54,448 nt of DNA from Planctomycetaceae bacterium (GTDB taxonomy: Bacteria > Planctomycetota > Planctomycetia > Planctomycetales > Planctomycetaceae), in the NCBI GenBank assembly GCA_028284145.1, contig JANQSH010000146.1:1-54448 (forward strand), in the 5' to 3' direction. Below the pieces are notes generated by a model. It did no database searches and was not told the DNA's origin. It was given only the letters and a program-made list of their open reading frames with translations. Shown one piece after another: positions 17,517-26,874 of this stretch; the first letter of the stretch is position 1, and the number at the start of each line of letters is the position of its first letter. The translations under genes were made by a program, and so were the position numbers.

Positions 17517-20066
17517 ATGTACCGCCGCGACCTGATCCTGCAGGGACTTGAATCATTCTGGCCATCCCTGGTTATTGTGGTCGTTGCTGTTGCGCTAATT
17601 GCTCTGCTCATGCGATATGAGCGGCAGTTGGTCAATCGCAGGGTGGGGTACATGCTGCTGGGGCTGCGGCTGGGCGTGTTGCTCGTGTTGTTTATTCTGC
17701 TTCTGCAACCGGTGTTGGGCTGGACGTTCAATCGAAACGAAAGCGGAAAAATCATTGTTGCCATCGATCTTTCCGAGAGCATGGCGACCAGCGATGAGCA
17801 TGCTCATCTGGCAGAAAAGCTGCGCTGGGCCCGTGCGTTGGGAATGATCGGCAACGCAAACATCGACGATCGTCTGAATCGTTGGACTGATCAGTTGGAC
17901 AACGGCGCGACGATCGACGATCTGGAGTGGGTGGACCCGCAACGAATTCGCGATCCCGCCAGACGACAGCAACTCGCGGAAACACGTAAAGAAAACCTGC
18001 GGGGCGTATTCGATGAACTCGACCGGCTGTCCCGTAAGGAAATGGCATTGCGTTTGCTTACCGCGACAGCCAATCCGCTTTTGGAGGATCTCAATGACGT
18101 TTCCAACGTTGACATTCAGGTATTCGCAGGCAAGGTTTCGAGTTCGGACGCAACACAGCTTCCTTTGGCCGTTGAACAGCCACCGAATAGCCTGCTCATC
18201 GGGACTTCTGATCTCGGACAGGGTTTATTGAGAACAGGTTCGGATTCCAGGTCGCAACGTGTGCTTGGTATCGTGATGTTGACAGATGGGAGAGACAACG
18301 CCGGGGCGGATGTGCTCGACATTTCGACTCAACTGGGGAATAGCCAGGTGCCGGTCTTTCCGGTCATACTGGGTTCGGAATTCAAACCGACGGATCTGGC
18401 CATCGCGCGACTCGACTTCCCGCAGACAGTTTTTCAGGACGATAAGCCTCTGGTAAAAGCGATCTTGAACACAGCCGGTTTTGAAGGTCGGCAGATCGAA
18501 GTGTTGCTCGAATCGGAAGATGCCGAATCAGAGACCCGCACGGTTTTTGTTGAGTCGGATGTGACGGAACTGGAGTTTGATCTGGATGCGGAAGAGTTGG
18601 GGCGGAAGGAATATGTGCTCCGTGTGCCGGTGCTGGAAGGAGAGACGCGGGATGACAACAACGAACAACAGTTCGCCGTTACAGTCGTCGATGACTCGGT
18701 GAACGTTGTGTATCTCGAAGGGGAAGCCCGATGGGAATTTCGATTCATCGATAACGCATTGACGCGCGATGAACGCGTCGACATTCAGAACGTTGTATTC
18801 GATCAGCCTTATCTGGGTATTCTTCCGGATACGTTCTTTGAGCGTCGACTGGAAGTTCCCGTCGACCCCACTGATGTTGATGCCTCGCCCTTGTCAGATA
18901 CGGACCTTCTGCTGCTTGGAGATGTCGATCCTGCGACATTGCCACCTGGCTCGGAAGAGTTGATCGAGCGCTTCGTTTCCGAAACCGGTGGAACTCTGGT
19001 GGTTATTGCCGGAAAAAACTATATGCCTTTGGAGTATCGATCTGAAGTGTTTGATCGTCTGTTGCCGGTAACGAACCTGCGACCCTTGAATATCACGGGA
19101 GCCGATGGCACAGTGCCGCCTCGGGAGCGTGGCTTTCACCTGAAACTGACGCCCGAAGCAACAACAGAGACGCCCTTTCAGTTCGATCCCGACGCCGAAA
19201 CGAATCGGAGAATCTGGTCCGGACTGCCGGGGCATTTGTGGGGTGTGCTGGGAGAGGCCAAACCGAGTGCCACGGTCTGGGCAACCGCGAGTCGTGCCGA
19301 CAATGTGGGAGATCTCGATGCCGAACGGAAATCCGCCGTGATCGTACATCAGTATTTCGGGTTCGGTCAGGTACTCTGGATTGGCATCGACAGCACGTGG
19401 CGTTGGCGGTATCGGGCAGGAGACAAGTATCATCACCGTTTCTGGGCTCAGTTGGCACGCTGGGCGGCAGAAAACCGGACAATGGCCGGCAATAAGCATG
19501 TCAAATTCGGTACCGATCGCACCGACATTGAAGTTGGCGAAGATGCGGTGATCCGCGCACGATGGACACGTCAAGTTCTGGAGCGTTTCCCCGAACTTTC
19601 GGCTAAAGCGGAAATCTTTCGCGACTCTGACGACGGACAAACTGAAGGGAACGAACAGCCGTTCCAGACCCTCAAGCTGATTCCGGACGAAATACAATTA
19701 CTCAACCACGAGGCTCGTGCCGTCTCCCTTCCGGCTGGGAAATACCGAATTCGACTTGCCATCGACAATGCTCATATCGATGGCGAGACGCTCGAGACAT
19801 TCCTCTACGTCAGCGATCGAGCCACACTCGAACTCAGTGAATTGAGTTCCAATCGAAAACTGCTGAGCCAGATTGCTACGGCCAGTCGTGGTCAGCTTTT
19901 CTTCCCGGATCAGGTAGGACAAATTGCCGACCAGTTTCGCTCGCCGGAATTCACGGCTCAAGACCGGGAAGAAACGGAGTTATGGGACCATTGGCTGATC
20001 CTGCTCGTCTTCTTCGGCTTGCTGACCAGCGAGTGGGTCGTCCGCAAGGTGAATGGTCTTCCCTGA
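17517..20066 (+). CDS. Large VWA-domain membrane protein
   Basis: An 849-residue protein with two N-terminal membrane helices (about 14-35 and 43-67), a VWA domain with DLSES as MIDAS start (VAIDLSESMATS), and a helical insertion inside it. A VWA second half follows (VMLTDGRDNAGADV), then a beta-sandwich and a GATase1-like region around 400-640. A final helix is at WLILLVFFGLLTSEWVV near the C terminus. Most of the chain would lie on one side of the membrane. It probably assembles with the preceding BatA-like protein, 30 bp upstream. Such pairs are common in planctomycetes, but their substrate is not known. The gene ends facing the transglutaminase-like gene. Confidence 0.8.
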   Translation: MYRRDLILQGLESFWPSLVIVVVAVALIALLMRYERQLVNRRVGYMLLGLRLGVLLVLFILLLQPVLGWTFNRNESGKIIVAIDLSESMATSDEHAHLAEKLRWARALGMIGNANIDDRLNRWTDQLDNGATIDDLEWVDPQRIRDPARRQQLAETRKENLRGVFDELDRLSRKEMALRLLTATANPLLEDLNDVSNVDIQVFAGKVSSSDATQLPLAVEQPPNSLLIGTSDLGQGLLRTGSDSRSQRVLGIVMLTDGRDNAGADVLDISTQLGNSQVPVFPVILGSEFKPTDLAIARLDFPQTVFQDDKPLVKAILNTAGFEGRQIEVLLESEDAESETRTVFVESDVTELEFDLDAEELGRKEYVLRVPVLEGETRDDNNEQQFAVTVVDDSVNVVYLEGEARWEFRFIDNALTRDERVDIQNVVFDQPYLGILPDTFFERRLEVPVDPTDVDASPLSDTDLLLLGDVDPATLPPGSEELIERFVSETGGTLVVIAGKNYMPLEYRSEVFDRLLPVTNLRPLNITGADGTVPPRERGFHLKLTPEATTETPFQFDPDAETNRRIWSGLPGHLWGVLGEAKPSATVWATASRADNVGDLDAERKSAVIVHQYFGFGQVLWIGIDSTWRWRYRAGDKYHHRFWAQLARWAAENRTMAGNKHVKFGTDRTDIEVGEDAVIRARWTRQVLERFPELSAKAEIFRDSDDGQTEGNEQPFQTLKLIPDEIQLLNHEARAVSLPAGKYRIRLAIDNAHIDGETLETFLYVSDRATLELSELSSNRKLLSQIATASRGQLFFPDQVGQIADQFRSPEFTAQDREETELWDHWLILLVFFGLLTSEWVVRKVNGLP

Positions 20067-20178
20067 CTGATCCCAGAACCTGAATCGCACCTGGTGAAAT
20101 CATCGCGAGCCACTGTTTCGTATCGCGGCCTTCGCACTGCTATTTCAGTTCCAGATGAAGCTCAAGTGGCCATAGACA

Positions 20179-20195
20179 TAAGTCCGACGGACTAA
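20179..20195. repeat. Short palindrome at convergent gene ends, copy C1
   Basis: The hairpin AGTCC-GAC-GGACT (20181-20193) is preceded by GCCATAGACATA. The same layout is found at 45751-45777. Here it contains the TAG stop codon (20192-20194) of the minus-strand lipoprotein and lies 113 bp after the end of the VWA gene. It may stabilise or end both transcripts. Confidence 0.6.
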
Positions 20196-21274
20196 CCTGA
20201 AATATCTTCAAATGAGAACTTCTTCTGCAGTTGGTCCGGGCTGGTCGATTTCCCTTCGACCTCAGCGTGGGGATAGATGAAGAAGTTCAATGGTCCGGCA
20301 TCGGCTGGCTTGGGAACCAACTCAATATCCCGACCCACGGTAAACAACACACGATCGGCCGTCAGACTGCCAAAGTAGTACTCTTTCATTTCAGGGTGCT
20401 TGTCCGCTTCGGAAATATCGACTGGAATCCAACGCTTTTCGTCTGGAGAGAACCAGGCCCAGCAATGGTATCCGCCGATTGTCCCTTCGGTCTTGTCGCT
20501 GGGAAGCGGAAAGCCGATTTCAAATCGGGCGGGCATTTTTTGCGAACGGGCCAGTGAAATAAACAGGCTATGGAAGTCGGTGCAGTTTCCAAATTGGCTG
20601 TCGCAGACCCACACGGAATCCCCTTGGCCCCATCCTTCGCCATCTTTGCTGTACTTCACATGGTCTTCGACAATGTTGTAGAGCTGACGGCCACGATCCA
20701 ATTTATCCGAAACGAGTTGCTGGTCTGCAATCAATTCCAAAGGCTTACCATCAACTGGCACTTTCGAATTCGCCCCAAGAAACAGACTGTTCTTCAATTT
20801 CAACTGACCAACCTGATCACTTTCGAGCCCCTTAACCTCCTGCCGAACCACTTCGTACGGGAAGGAAAAATCGAGGATGCCATTTTCCGGAACTTCCGCA
20901 GTGATTTGCAGCATCTCGTTTTGATATCGTGCGTCGGTATGCCTGGAAACTTCGCCGGGATTCTTCGATTCGAGGAGTTTGATCGACTGTTCGGAGTTCG
21001 AGGGGGGTAACGGCACCCAGATTTTGGCAGTGGCTCCCGGTTGCAATCCGGTCAGGGCGAAATCGTAATTAAACCGGAATGCCCGCTTCTCTGGTTTTGA
21101 AGACTCCTCTGACGTTTCGGAAGTGGTCTGAGCAACTGGTTGCTGCTGATCCTTTGATGTATCGGGTATTGCTTTGGCAGTAGCCGATCCTTCTTCCAGG
21201 CAACCGATCATTCCGATTGCCACTATTGTCAAAGTAGAGGCGAAGAACGTTCGCAGAAAACAGGTAGTCGTCAT
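20192..21274 (-). CDS. Transglutaminase-like lipoprotein
   Basis: A 360-residue exported lipoprotein. The signal peptide ends at Cys25 in IGMIGC, followed by a Gln/Ser/Thr/Glu-rich linker to about residue 62. A beta-rich N-terminal domain of the kind preceding transglutaminase cores (about 65-150) comes next. The core carries a papain-like triad: Cys231 in GNCTDFHSLF, His270 in GGYHCWAWF and Asp286 in WIPVDISEA. Members act as proteases, peptide amidases or cross-linking enzymes; the target is unknown. In planctomycetes such genes often accompany BatA/VWA clusters, and this one converges on the VWA gene. The stop codon lies in palindrome C1. Confidence 0.85.
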   Translation of the reverse strand: MTTTCFLRTFFASTLTIVAIGMIGCLEEGSATAKAIPDTSKDQQQPVAQTTSETSEESSKPEKRAFRFNYDFALTGLQPGATAKIWVPLPPSNSEQSIKLLESKNPGEVSRHTDARYQNEMLQITAEVPENGILDFSFPYEVVRQEVKGLESDQVGQLKLKNSLFLGANSKVPVDGKPLELIADQQLVSDKLDRGRQLYNIVEDHVKYSKDGEGWGQGDSVWVCDSQFGNCTDFHSLFISLARSQKMPARFEIGFPLPSDKTEGTIGGYHCWAWFSPDEKRWIPVDISEADKHPEMKEYYFGSLTADRVLFTVGRDIELVPKPADAGPLNFFIYPHAEVEGKSTSPDQLQKKFSFEDISG

Positions 21275-21545
21275 GTTTGTCTTTCAAGGTTGTGGTCAAA
21301 GGTGGGCTATCAATCGGCAGAATTATTTGCAGGGAAGCAACGAAAATCCAATGAATTCCGGCTTTCAAACAGAATATCAGACCCTTCGCCAATTCGATAC
21401 TCTTCCGGAGCGATCTTAATCATTTGAGGTTGGCGACAACTGTGAAAAATCTTACCAAAACGCCCTTTGAGAAGAGATGATTCTTAACTGCACGCTCGGT
21501 TCCTGGTTTCCGTTCAGAGCTTGAAAACTGGTAACATTCTCATTC

Positions 21546-22370
21546 TCAAAACCCATTCGGCAAGCGAAACCCCTCTGGGAGTCGTGGGAATTGAGGGTTC
21601 ATTTCGCGGAGTTTTGCGATAATGGCCCGGCTGATGGCAAGGTTACGGTACCATTTGCGATCCGCTGGAATGACATGCCAGGCTGCATGTTCGGTCGTGC
21701 ATCGCTTGATTACCTCTTCATACGCAGTCATGTATTTGTCCCAATTCTGTCGCTTGTCAAAATCCTCTGCCGAGTACTTCCAATGCTTCTCCGGAATTTT
21801 GGCACGCTCGCGAAGTCGCTTTCCCTGCTCGTCGAAGGAGACATGCAAATAAAATTTCAGAATGGCAGTCCCGGATTCGTGAAGAAGTTTTTCAAATTCG
21901 TTGATGCGTTTGAAACGCGGACGCCAGACAGATTCGGGAACCAGTTGCCGGACCCGGACAATCAAGACATCCTCGTAGTGCGATCGATTGAAAACGCCAA
22001 TTATACCTGTTGCAGGCGACACCTGGTGAACCCGCCAGAGGAAATCGTGAGCCAGTTCGACCGATGTGGGAGCTTTGAAACTTGTGACACGCACGCCTTG
22101 CGGATTGACGCCCCGGAACACTTTGCGAATGGTGCCATCTTTGCCACCGGCATCCATCGCCTGTAACACAATTAACAGTTTTTGACTCCCCTCGGCGTAC
22201 ATCCGGCGTTGCCATTCGATCAATTCGTCGCGTAACTCTCGGAATTCCTCTTCGGCCTGTTTTCGGTTTGAGCAATAATCTCTGCCATCCGTCGACATCT
22301 CCGACAATCGAACCGACTGGCCCTGTGCGATTTGATGCGGCAACAGGATTTCCGATTTGTCATTCTTCAT
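21546..22370 (-). CDS. ppk2: Polyphosphate kinase 2 family protein
   Basis: A 274-residue cytoplasmic P-loop kinase of the PPK2 family, which transfers phosphate between polyphosphate and nucleotides. Walker A lies in LQAMDAGGKDGTIR. The lid and Walker B regions are seen in GVFNRSHYEDVLIVRVRQLVPE, and RERAKIPEKHWKYSAEDF is also typical. The length fits the one-domain PPK2 class. Whether it prefers making NTP, NDP or polyphosphate cannot be told. It is the last gene of a minus-strand run ppx-ppk1-sixA-ppk2; the gap to sixA is only 21 bp. Together with ppk1 and ppx it gives the cell synthesis, use and breakdown of polyphosphate in one place. Confidence 0.9.
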   Translation of the reverse strand: MKNDKSEILLPHQIAQGQSVRLSEMSTDGRDYCSNRKQAEEEFRELRDELIEWQRRMYAEGSQKLLIVLQAMDAGGKDGTIRKVFRGVNPQGVRVTSFKAPTSVELAHDFLWRVHQVSPATGIIGVFNRSHYEDVLIVRVRQLVPESVWRPRFKRINEFEKLLHESGTAILKFYLHVSFDEQGKRLRERAKIPEKHWKYSAEDFDKRQNWDKYMTAYEEVIKRCTTEHAAWHVIPADRKWYRNLAISRAIIAKLREMNPQFPRLPEGFRLPNGF

Positions 22371-22391
22371 CTTTGTTCACTCAATATCGAT

Positions 22392-22886
22392 TCAGAATTC
22401 CATGTCTTTCGGACGCCAGAAATTGATGCAGACGGCATCCGTATGAACGTCAAGTTCATTCCAATGATCAATGGGGAGTGAAATCTGCGCGATGGCAGCG
22501 GTCGGAAAGCATTCGTAGTCGTCCACCAGGAGTTCGAAAAACTCTTCCATTCCCGGGTTATGTCCGACGACCAGCACGGGTGAAGTCGGATAGTACAGTT
22601 CAGACAATACAGACAGAAAAGACCGCGTACCGGCATGATACAAGTCCCGCGTCACCTCGATTGTTCCCTTGTAATCGCAGGCTTCGGCAACTTTCGCAGC
22701 CGTATTTCGCGCGCGGACTGCGGTCGAACTGACAATCTGCGCGGGCGTTTGCCCCTCTCGTTTCAGCAGTTCGCCCATTTGTGGTGCATCGCGTTTGCCT
22801 CGCTTGTTCAACGGACGCTCATGATCGGCAAGCGAGGCTTCGCTCCAACTTGATTTTGCATGGCGCATCAGCAGCAGCGTTTTCAT
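22392..22886 (-). CDS. sixA: SixA-type histidine phosphatase (first copy)
   Basis: A 164-residue phosphoglycerate-mutase-fold phosphatase. The N terminus MKTLLLMRHAKSSW carries the catalytic RH motif, followed by the HERPLNKRGKRDAP block and the second active-site histidine in VLVVGHNPGMEEF. In Escherichia coli SixA removes phosphate from a phosphohistidine of a PTS-type or HPt protein. The start at 22886 was chosen because the family begins there; the open frame upstream adds 66 residues without similarity. It lies between ppk1 and ppk2 on the same strand. A second sixA-like gene is 6 kb away (28725-29204). Confidence 0.9.
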   Translation of the reverse strand: MKTLLLMRHAKSSWSEASLADHERPLNKRGKRDAPQMGELLKREGQTPAQIVSSTAVRARNTAAKVAEACDYKGTIEVTRDLYHAGTRSFLSVLSELYYPTSPVLVVGHNPGMEEFFELLVDDYECFPTAAIAQISLPIDHWNELDVHTDAVCINFWRPKDMEF

Positions 22887-22998
22887 GAAACCGTTCCGCA
22901 ATCGTAAGAACAACCTGGCATTTGAATTGGTCAAACCCAATACCATACGTGGAATGACAGCCGGACGCAAATCGGTTGAGGCGGAACAAAGAGACGGA

Positions 22999-25116
22999 TC
23001 AGGCGTCTGTTCCTGCGCGATGCGGTACGAATTCCGTTCTTCGCACCTGTCTTGTCTGCTTGAGGACTTCGCGCGAAGCATCATAAAGCACGCGCTGGCT
23101 GTGGATTTCCGGCTCTCCTTCAGTGGGACGAATTCGCTCGTAGCCGCCGTCAGGAAGAATCCGACGTCCCTTTACGTTGTCACTCAGATTGACCCGAAGG
23201 CTCTCGATCAGGCGATTCCTGATCGCGTCATTTTCGATGGGAGTCAGCAATTCGACGCGCTTATCCAGATTGCGGGGCATCCAGTCAGCACTGGAGATAA
23301 ACACCTTTTCATCCCCACCATGCAGGAAATACATGATGCGACTGTGTTCCAGGAATCGGTCGATGATACTCACAACACGAATCGTTTCGCTCAATCCGGG
23401 TACACCCGGTCGCAGGCAGCAGATGCCGCGTACATTCAGTTCAATCGTCACCCCCGCCTGAGACGCCTCGTACAACGCTTTGATGATTTTTGGATCGACC
23501 AGGGAATTGAACTTCGCCATGATGTGGGCATCATGCCCCTGTCGCTTCCGTTCCGTTTCGCTTTCGATCATTTCCAGAATTTTTTCCCGCAATCGTAACG
23601 GGGCCACTTCGATCTGGTGAAAATCCTGATATTGAGAATAACCCGAGATTGTATTGAAGAACGCTGTCGCGTCGGCTCCGAGTTCGGGATCGCACGTCAT
23701 AAAACTGACATCGGTATAAAGGTTCGCCGTTGCCTCGTTGTAATTGCCCGTGCCAAAATGAGCGTATCGGACGATACCGGTCGATTCTCGTCGCACCACG
23801 ACACAAATTTTGGCGTGCGTCTTGTAGCCCCGCACTCCATAAATCACCTGGACACCGGATTGCTCAAGTTCTCTTGCCCAGTTGATGTTTCGCTCTTCAT
23901 CGAATCGGGCTTTCAATTCGACAAGTGCAGTGACATTTTTCCCGTTTTCTGCCGCGCGCTTAAGTGCCGCAACAATCGGGCTCTGTTTGCTTGTCCGGTA
24001 AAGAGTCTGCTTAATCGCCAGCACATCGGCATCTTCCGCGGCTTCTTCGATGAATCGAACGACCGGGTCGAAACTCTCAAACGGATGATACAACATGATG
24101 TCCTGTTGACTGAGAATCTCGAACATCGGAATTCGCGAGTCGATGTCCGGCGAGGAACTGGGTGGCCAGTCGTCGTATCGCAGATGGTCGTAACCTTTGA
24201 GTCCCGTCACGCTGAAAAAGGCCGACAAATCAATTGGGCCGGGTACGGCGTAAAGACTGACCTCGTCAACGTCGAGGGTATGGCGCAGAAAATCGAGCAA
24301 CACGGTCGAAATATGGTCCGACACTTCCAATCTCACACAATGACTGGCCTTTCGGGCATCGAGAACTTCTTCCATCCCTTCCAACAGGTCAAATGCCTGA
24401 TCCTCACGAACGCCCAGATCGGCGTTGCGGGTGATTCGAAACGGTACACATTCCAGCACGGCTTCCCCGGGGAAGAAGCGATCGATGAATACGGAAACGA
24501 CATCTTCCAGCAGGATGTAATCGTAACCTTTGTCGGATGGGAGCGTGATGAACCGCGACGTTGCCTGCCCGAATGGAATCACAGCGAAGCGATGTTCTTT
24601 ATTGTCACTCTTTTCCAGCGGAGAGAGTTGCACGCACACATTCATGCTGCGGTTCTGAAGCAGCGGAAATTCCTTATCCTTTTCCACAACCATTGGCGTC
24701 AGGATGGAATAGATTTCCTCCCTGAAGACTTGTTCGAGCATCTGGAACTGAGAGTCGTTCAAACTGTCCGGTGTCACGCGACGAATCCCCTCTTCCGCAA
24801 GTTGAGATTCAATTTCGCTGAGAAAACAGGTGTACTGTGCGACGTACATTTTGTGTGTGCGGTCGCTGATGGCTGCAAGTTGTTGATCCGCTGTCATCCC
24901 GGAGGCATCGCGTTTCCCGCTACCCGAACGGGCCATGATCTGCAATCCGCCGACCCGAACCATAAAAAACTCATCGAGATTGGAAGCGGTAATCGCTACG
25001 AATTTCATGCGCTCCAACGTGGGAACGGACTGATCGATCGCCTCATCCAATACTCGCTGATTGAATTCGAGCCAACTCAGCTCACGGTTGATAAACCTGT
25101 TTTCCGACTGCGACAT
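22999..25116 (-). CDS. ppk1: Polyphosphate kinase 1
   Basis: A 705-residue enzyme that makes polyphosphate from the terminal phosphate of ATP, usually at the inner face of the membrane. The N terminus has the classic FINRELSWLEFNQRVLDEA. The C-terminal phospholipase-D-like halves carry the phosphorylated histidine region GYKTHAKICVVVRRE, then YAHFGTGNYNE, and later SSADWMPRNLDKRVEL. The ATG at 25116 has GGGGA upstream; an ATG four codons earlier is possible but would consume that site. It follows ppx by 53 bp on the same strand, so kinase and exopolyphosphatase are probably co-transcribed. Confidence 0.95.
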   Translation of the reverse strand: MSQSENRFINRELSWLEFNQRVLDEAIDQSVPTLERMKFVAITASNLDEFFMVRVGGLQIMARSGSGKRDASGMTADQQLAAISDRTHKMYVAQYTCFLSEIESQLAEEGIRRVTPDSLNDSQFQMLEQVFREEIYSILTPMVVEKDKEFPLLQNRSMNVCVQLSPLEKSDNKEHRFAVIPFGQATSRFITLPSDKGYDYILLEDVVSVFIDRFFPGEAVLECVPFRITRNADLGVREDQAFDLLEGMEEVLDARKASHCVRLEVSDHISTVLLDFLRHTLDVDEVSLYAVPGPIDLSAFFSVTGLKGYDHLRYDDWPPSSSPDIDSRIPMFEILSQQDIMLYHPFESFDPVVRFIEEAAEDADVLAIKQTLYRTSKQSPIVAALKRAAENGKNVTALVELKARFDEERNINWARELEQSGVQVIYGVRGYKTHAKICVVVRRESTGIVRYAHFGTGNYNEATANLYTDVSFMTCDPELGADATAFFNTISGYSQYQDFHQIEVAPLRLREKILEMIESETERKRQGHDAHIMAKFNSLVDPKIIKALYEASQAGVTIELNVRGICCLRPGVPGLSETIRVVSIIDRFLEHSRIMYFLHGGDEKVFISSADWMPRNLDKRVELLTPIENDAIRNRLIESLRVNLSDNVKGRRILPDGGYERIRPTEGEPEIHSQRVLYDASREVLKQTRQVRRTEFVPHRAGTDA

Positions 25117-25169
25117 TCTGTTCCCCATCCGATGGTACTGACAATCTTTGTATCAGCGACAAGCCAGCT

Positions 25170-26762
25170 TCACTTCTGTGGACGCAACAGCACTTTCAAT
25201 CCAAAAACTTCTTCAAACAATGGTCCCTTTTGCTTCAAAGCGAGTTGCTCCAGAGACAAATCACCGGCGTTTGGAATCGCGATGACCAATTGATCCTTTT
25301 CCCGATGACAAGTCAGGTCCTGTATCCGCTGGCTTCGCGAACGTTCCAGTGCATCGGCCACTCGCAACATGGCAGCCAGTTTTGAGACCGCAATCCGCTC
25401 TTCCCGTCCGAGTGTGACGTACCCCTGATGAGATGGTTTCGGCGATGCCCGCCTGTGATACCGGGCCACTAATGCGACAATCAGCAAGTCGTGCCGGGTT
25501 AATCCGAACAACTCGCTGTTGTTGATGATGTACATCGTATGTTTGTGTTGCCCGTTAAAACGGATGAATTGACCGACTTCATGCAGCAAGGCCGCCAGAT
25601 GCAAAAGTAACTCATACCGGGAATCGAGCTGGTGTTCTTCCTGTAAGGCATGGAATAGCTTTTGGCCGATTTCCGCCACATGATGAGCATGGTCTTCATC
25701 GACATCGTATTTGCGGCCCAGATCGAGGGCGGCTCGAACAATCTGATTGCGGAATTCATCGGTCCACGCGTCTTGTGCCGCCTTCTCTTCCAGCAAACCA
25801 TCTCGCAGATTAACGTTGGTGACCAGGATTTGATCCAATGCAAAGGTACGGGCAATGTGCCAGTAACTCAAAAGGGCCAGCCGGACCGTTTCGGCATCGG
25901 GATATGACAAGTGATATTGCTGAACAAGTTCATCATCGGTCATCTCGATGATTTTGGCGATAAACTTCTCGAGTTCCCTGGTGCGGATCGTGTTTACGGG
26001 AGCATCGTCGTCGTAATCGCGGAATTGCCTGGCCGCAAAACGGATGTCACCTCCCATGGCGAGAAGCTGGACTTCGTTATCTTCCGGCACATGTTGATGG
26101 ATTTCCTCCACGGTGCGCAGAATTTGCGTATCCATGATCTGACGGGTCTGTCCAGTCGGAGCACGATAGGCTTTTAACGTTTCGCGCAACCGCAATGAGC
26201 CAAGTCGATAAGTATGAGCACTGACGACGTCATTGCCCTGCACCAAAATCACCTCGGTGCTGCCTCCACCGACTTCTACAATCAACGACAACTTTTCAGA
26301 AAGTTTGGGGTCCGATTGAAGAATCGGTTGGATGCCGAGATAGGTAACACGATTGACTTCCGCCTCGTCGATTGGTTCGATCTCGAAACCGGTGGCGCTG
26401 AAAATGCGATCGACAAATGCCAGTCGGTTGTTGGCTTCCCGCACGGCACTTGTGGCAACGACACGGACATCGTCATTCAGATTGACCTGATATTCCTGCA
26501 GAACCTGACGGTAACTTTTCAGGACCTCGACGCACGACTCGATGGTCGATTTTCGGATCATTCCCAGCGTGAATGTGTCTTTGCCAAGCCCCACCGACTG
26601 CGAGAGATTTTCCAGGGTGCGAACGTCACCGTCCGGTGTGATATCGGCGATCGCCATCCGTATCGATGCCGTTCCGACGTCGATTACGGCAACCGTGCGG
26701 ACCCCCTGACTGGGGCGTGATGAATTGCTGGGGGTGGCTTGAGATTCCGGAGTTGAGTGCAT
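25170..26762 (-). CDS. ppx: Exopolyphosphatase / GppA family phosphatase
   Basis: A 530-residue cytoplasmic protein. The N-terminal actin-like Ppx/GppA domain (about 20-320) shows AVIDVGTASIRMAIAD, VATSAVREANN and the phosphate-binding LIVEVGGGSTEVIL. The C-terminal third is an HD-type domain with LLHLAALLHEVGQFI and ARYHRR, the same arrangement as E. coli Ppx and GppA, and of similar total length. It degrades polyphosphate or hydrolyses pppGpp; sequence alone does not separate the two, but adjacency to ppk1 favours polyphosphate. It is the first gene of the tight ppx-ppk1-sixA-ppk2 run, 112 bp after the ROK kinase gene. Confidence 0.92.
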   Translation of the reverse strand: MHSTPESQATPSNSSRPSQGVRTVAVIDVGTASIRMAIADITPDGDVRTLENLSQSVGLGKDTFTLGMIRKSTIESCVEVLKSYRQVLQEYQVNLNDDVRVVATSAVREANNRLAFVDRIFSATGFEIEPIDEAEVNRVTYLGIQPILQSDPKLSEKLSLIVEVGGGSTEVILVQGNDVVSAHTYRLGSLRLRETLKAYRAPTGQTRQIMDTQILRTVEEIHQHVPEDNEVQLLAMGGDIRFAARQFRDYDDDAPVNTIRTRELEKFIAKIIEMTDDELVQQYHLSYPDAETVRLALLSYWHIARTFALDQILVTNVNLRDGLLEEKAAQDAWTDEFRNQIVRAALDLGRKYDVDEDHAHHVAEIGQKLFHALQEEHQLDSRYELLLHLAALLHEVGQFIRFNGQHKHTMYIINNSELFGLTRHDLLIVALVARYHRRASPKPSHQGYVTLGREERIAVSKLAAMLRVADALERSRSQRIQDLTCHREKDQLVIAIPNAGDLSLEQLALKQKGPLFEEVFGLKVLLRPQK

Positions 26763-26874
26763 TTTTCAGGCCTTGATCCTCATCAATCGAAGATATCAGG
26801 GACCGCGTTCTGGCGTCGACCGAGAGCGTGAATTGTTCGTGAATTCTTAATGAAATTCCTGATTCCTCAACAGG

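Noticed and set aside
23617..25293. Open frame of 558 codons on the plus strand, opposite ppk1
   Set aside because: It is antisense to ppk1 and the end of ppx, both of which have full family motifs. The predicted protein shows no recognisable domain and mirrors the codon bias of the real genes.
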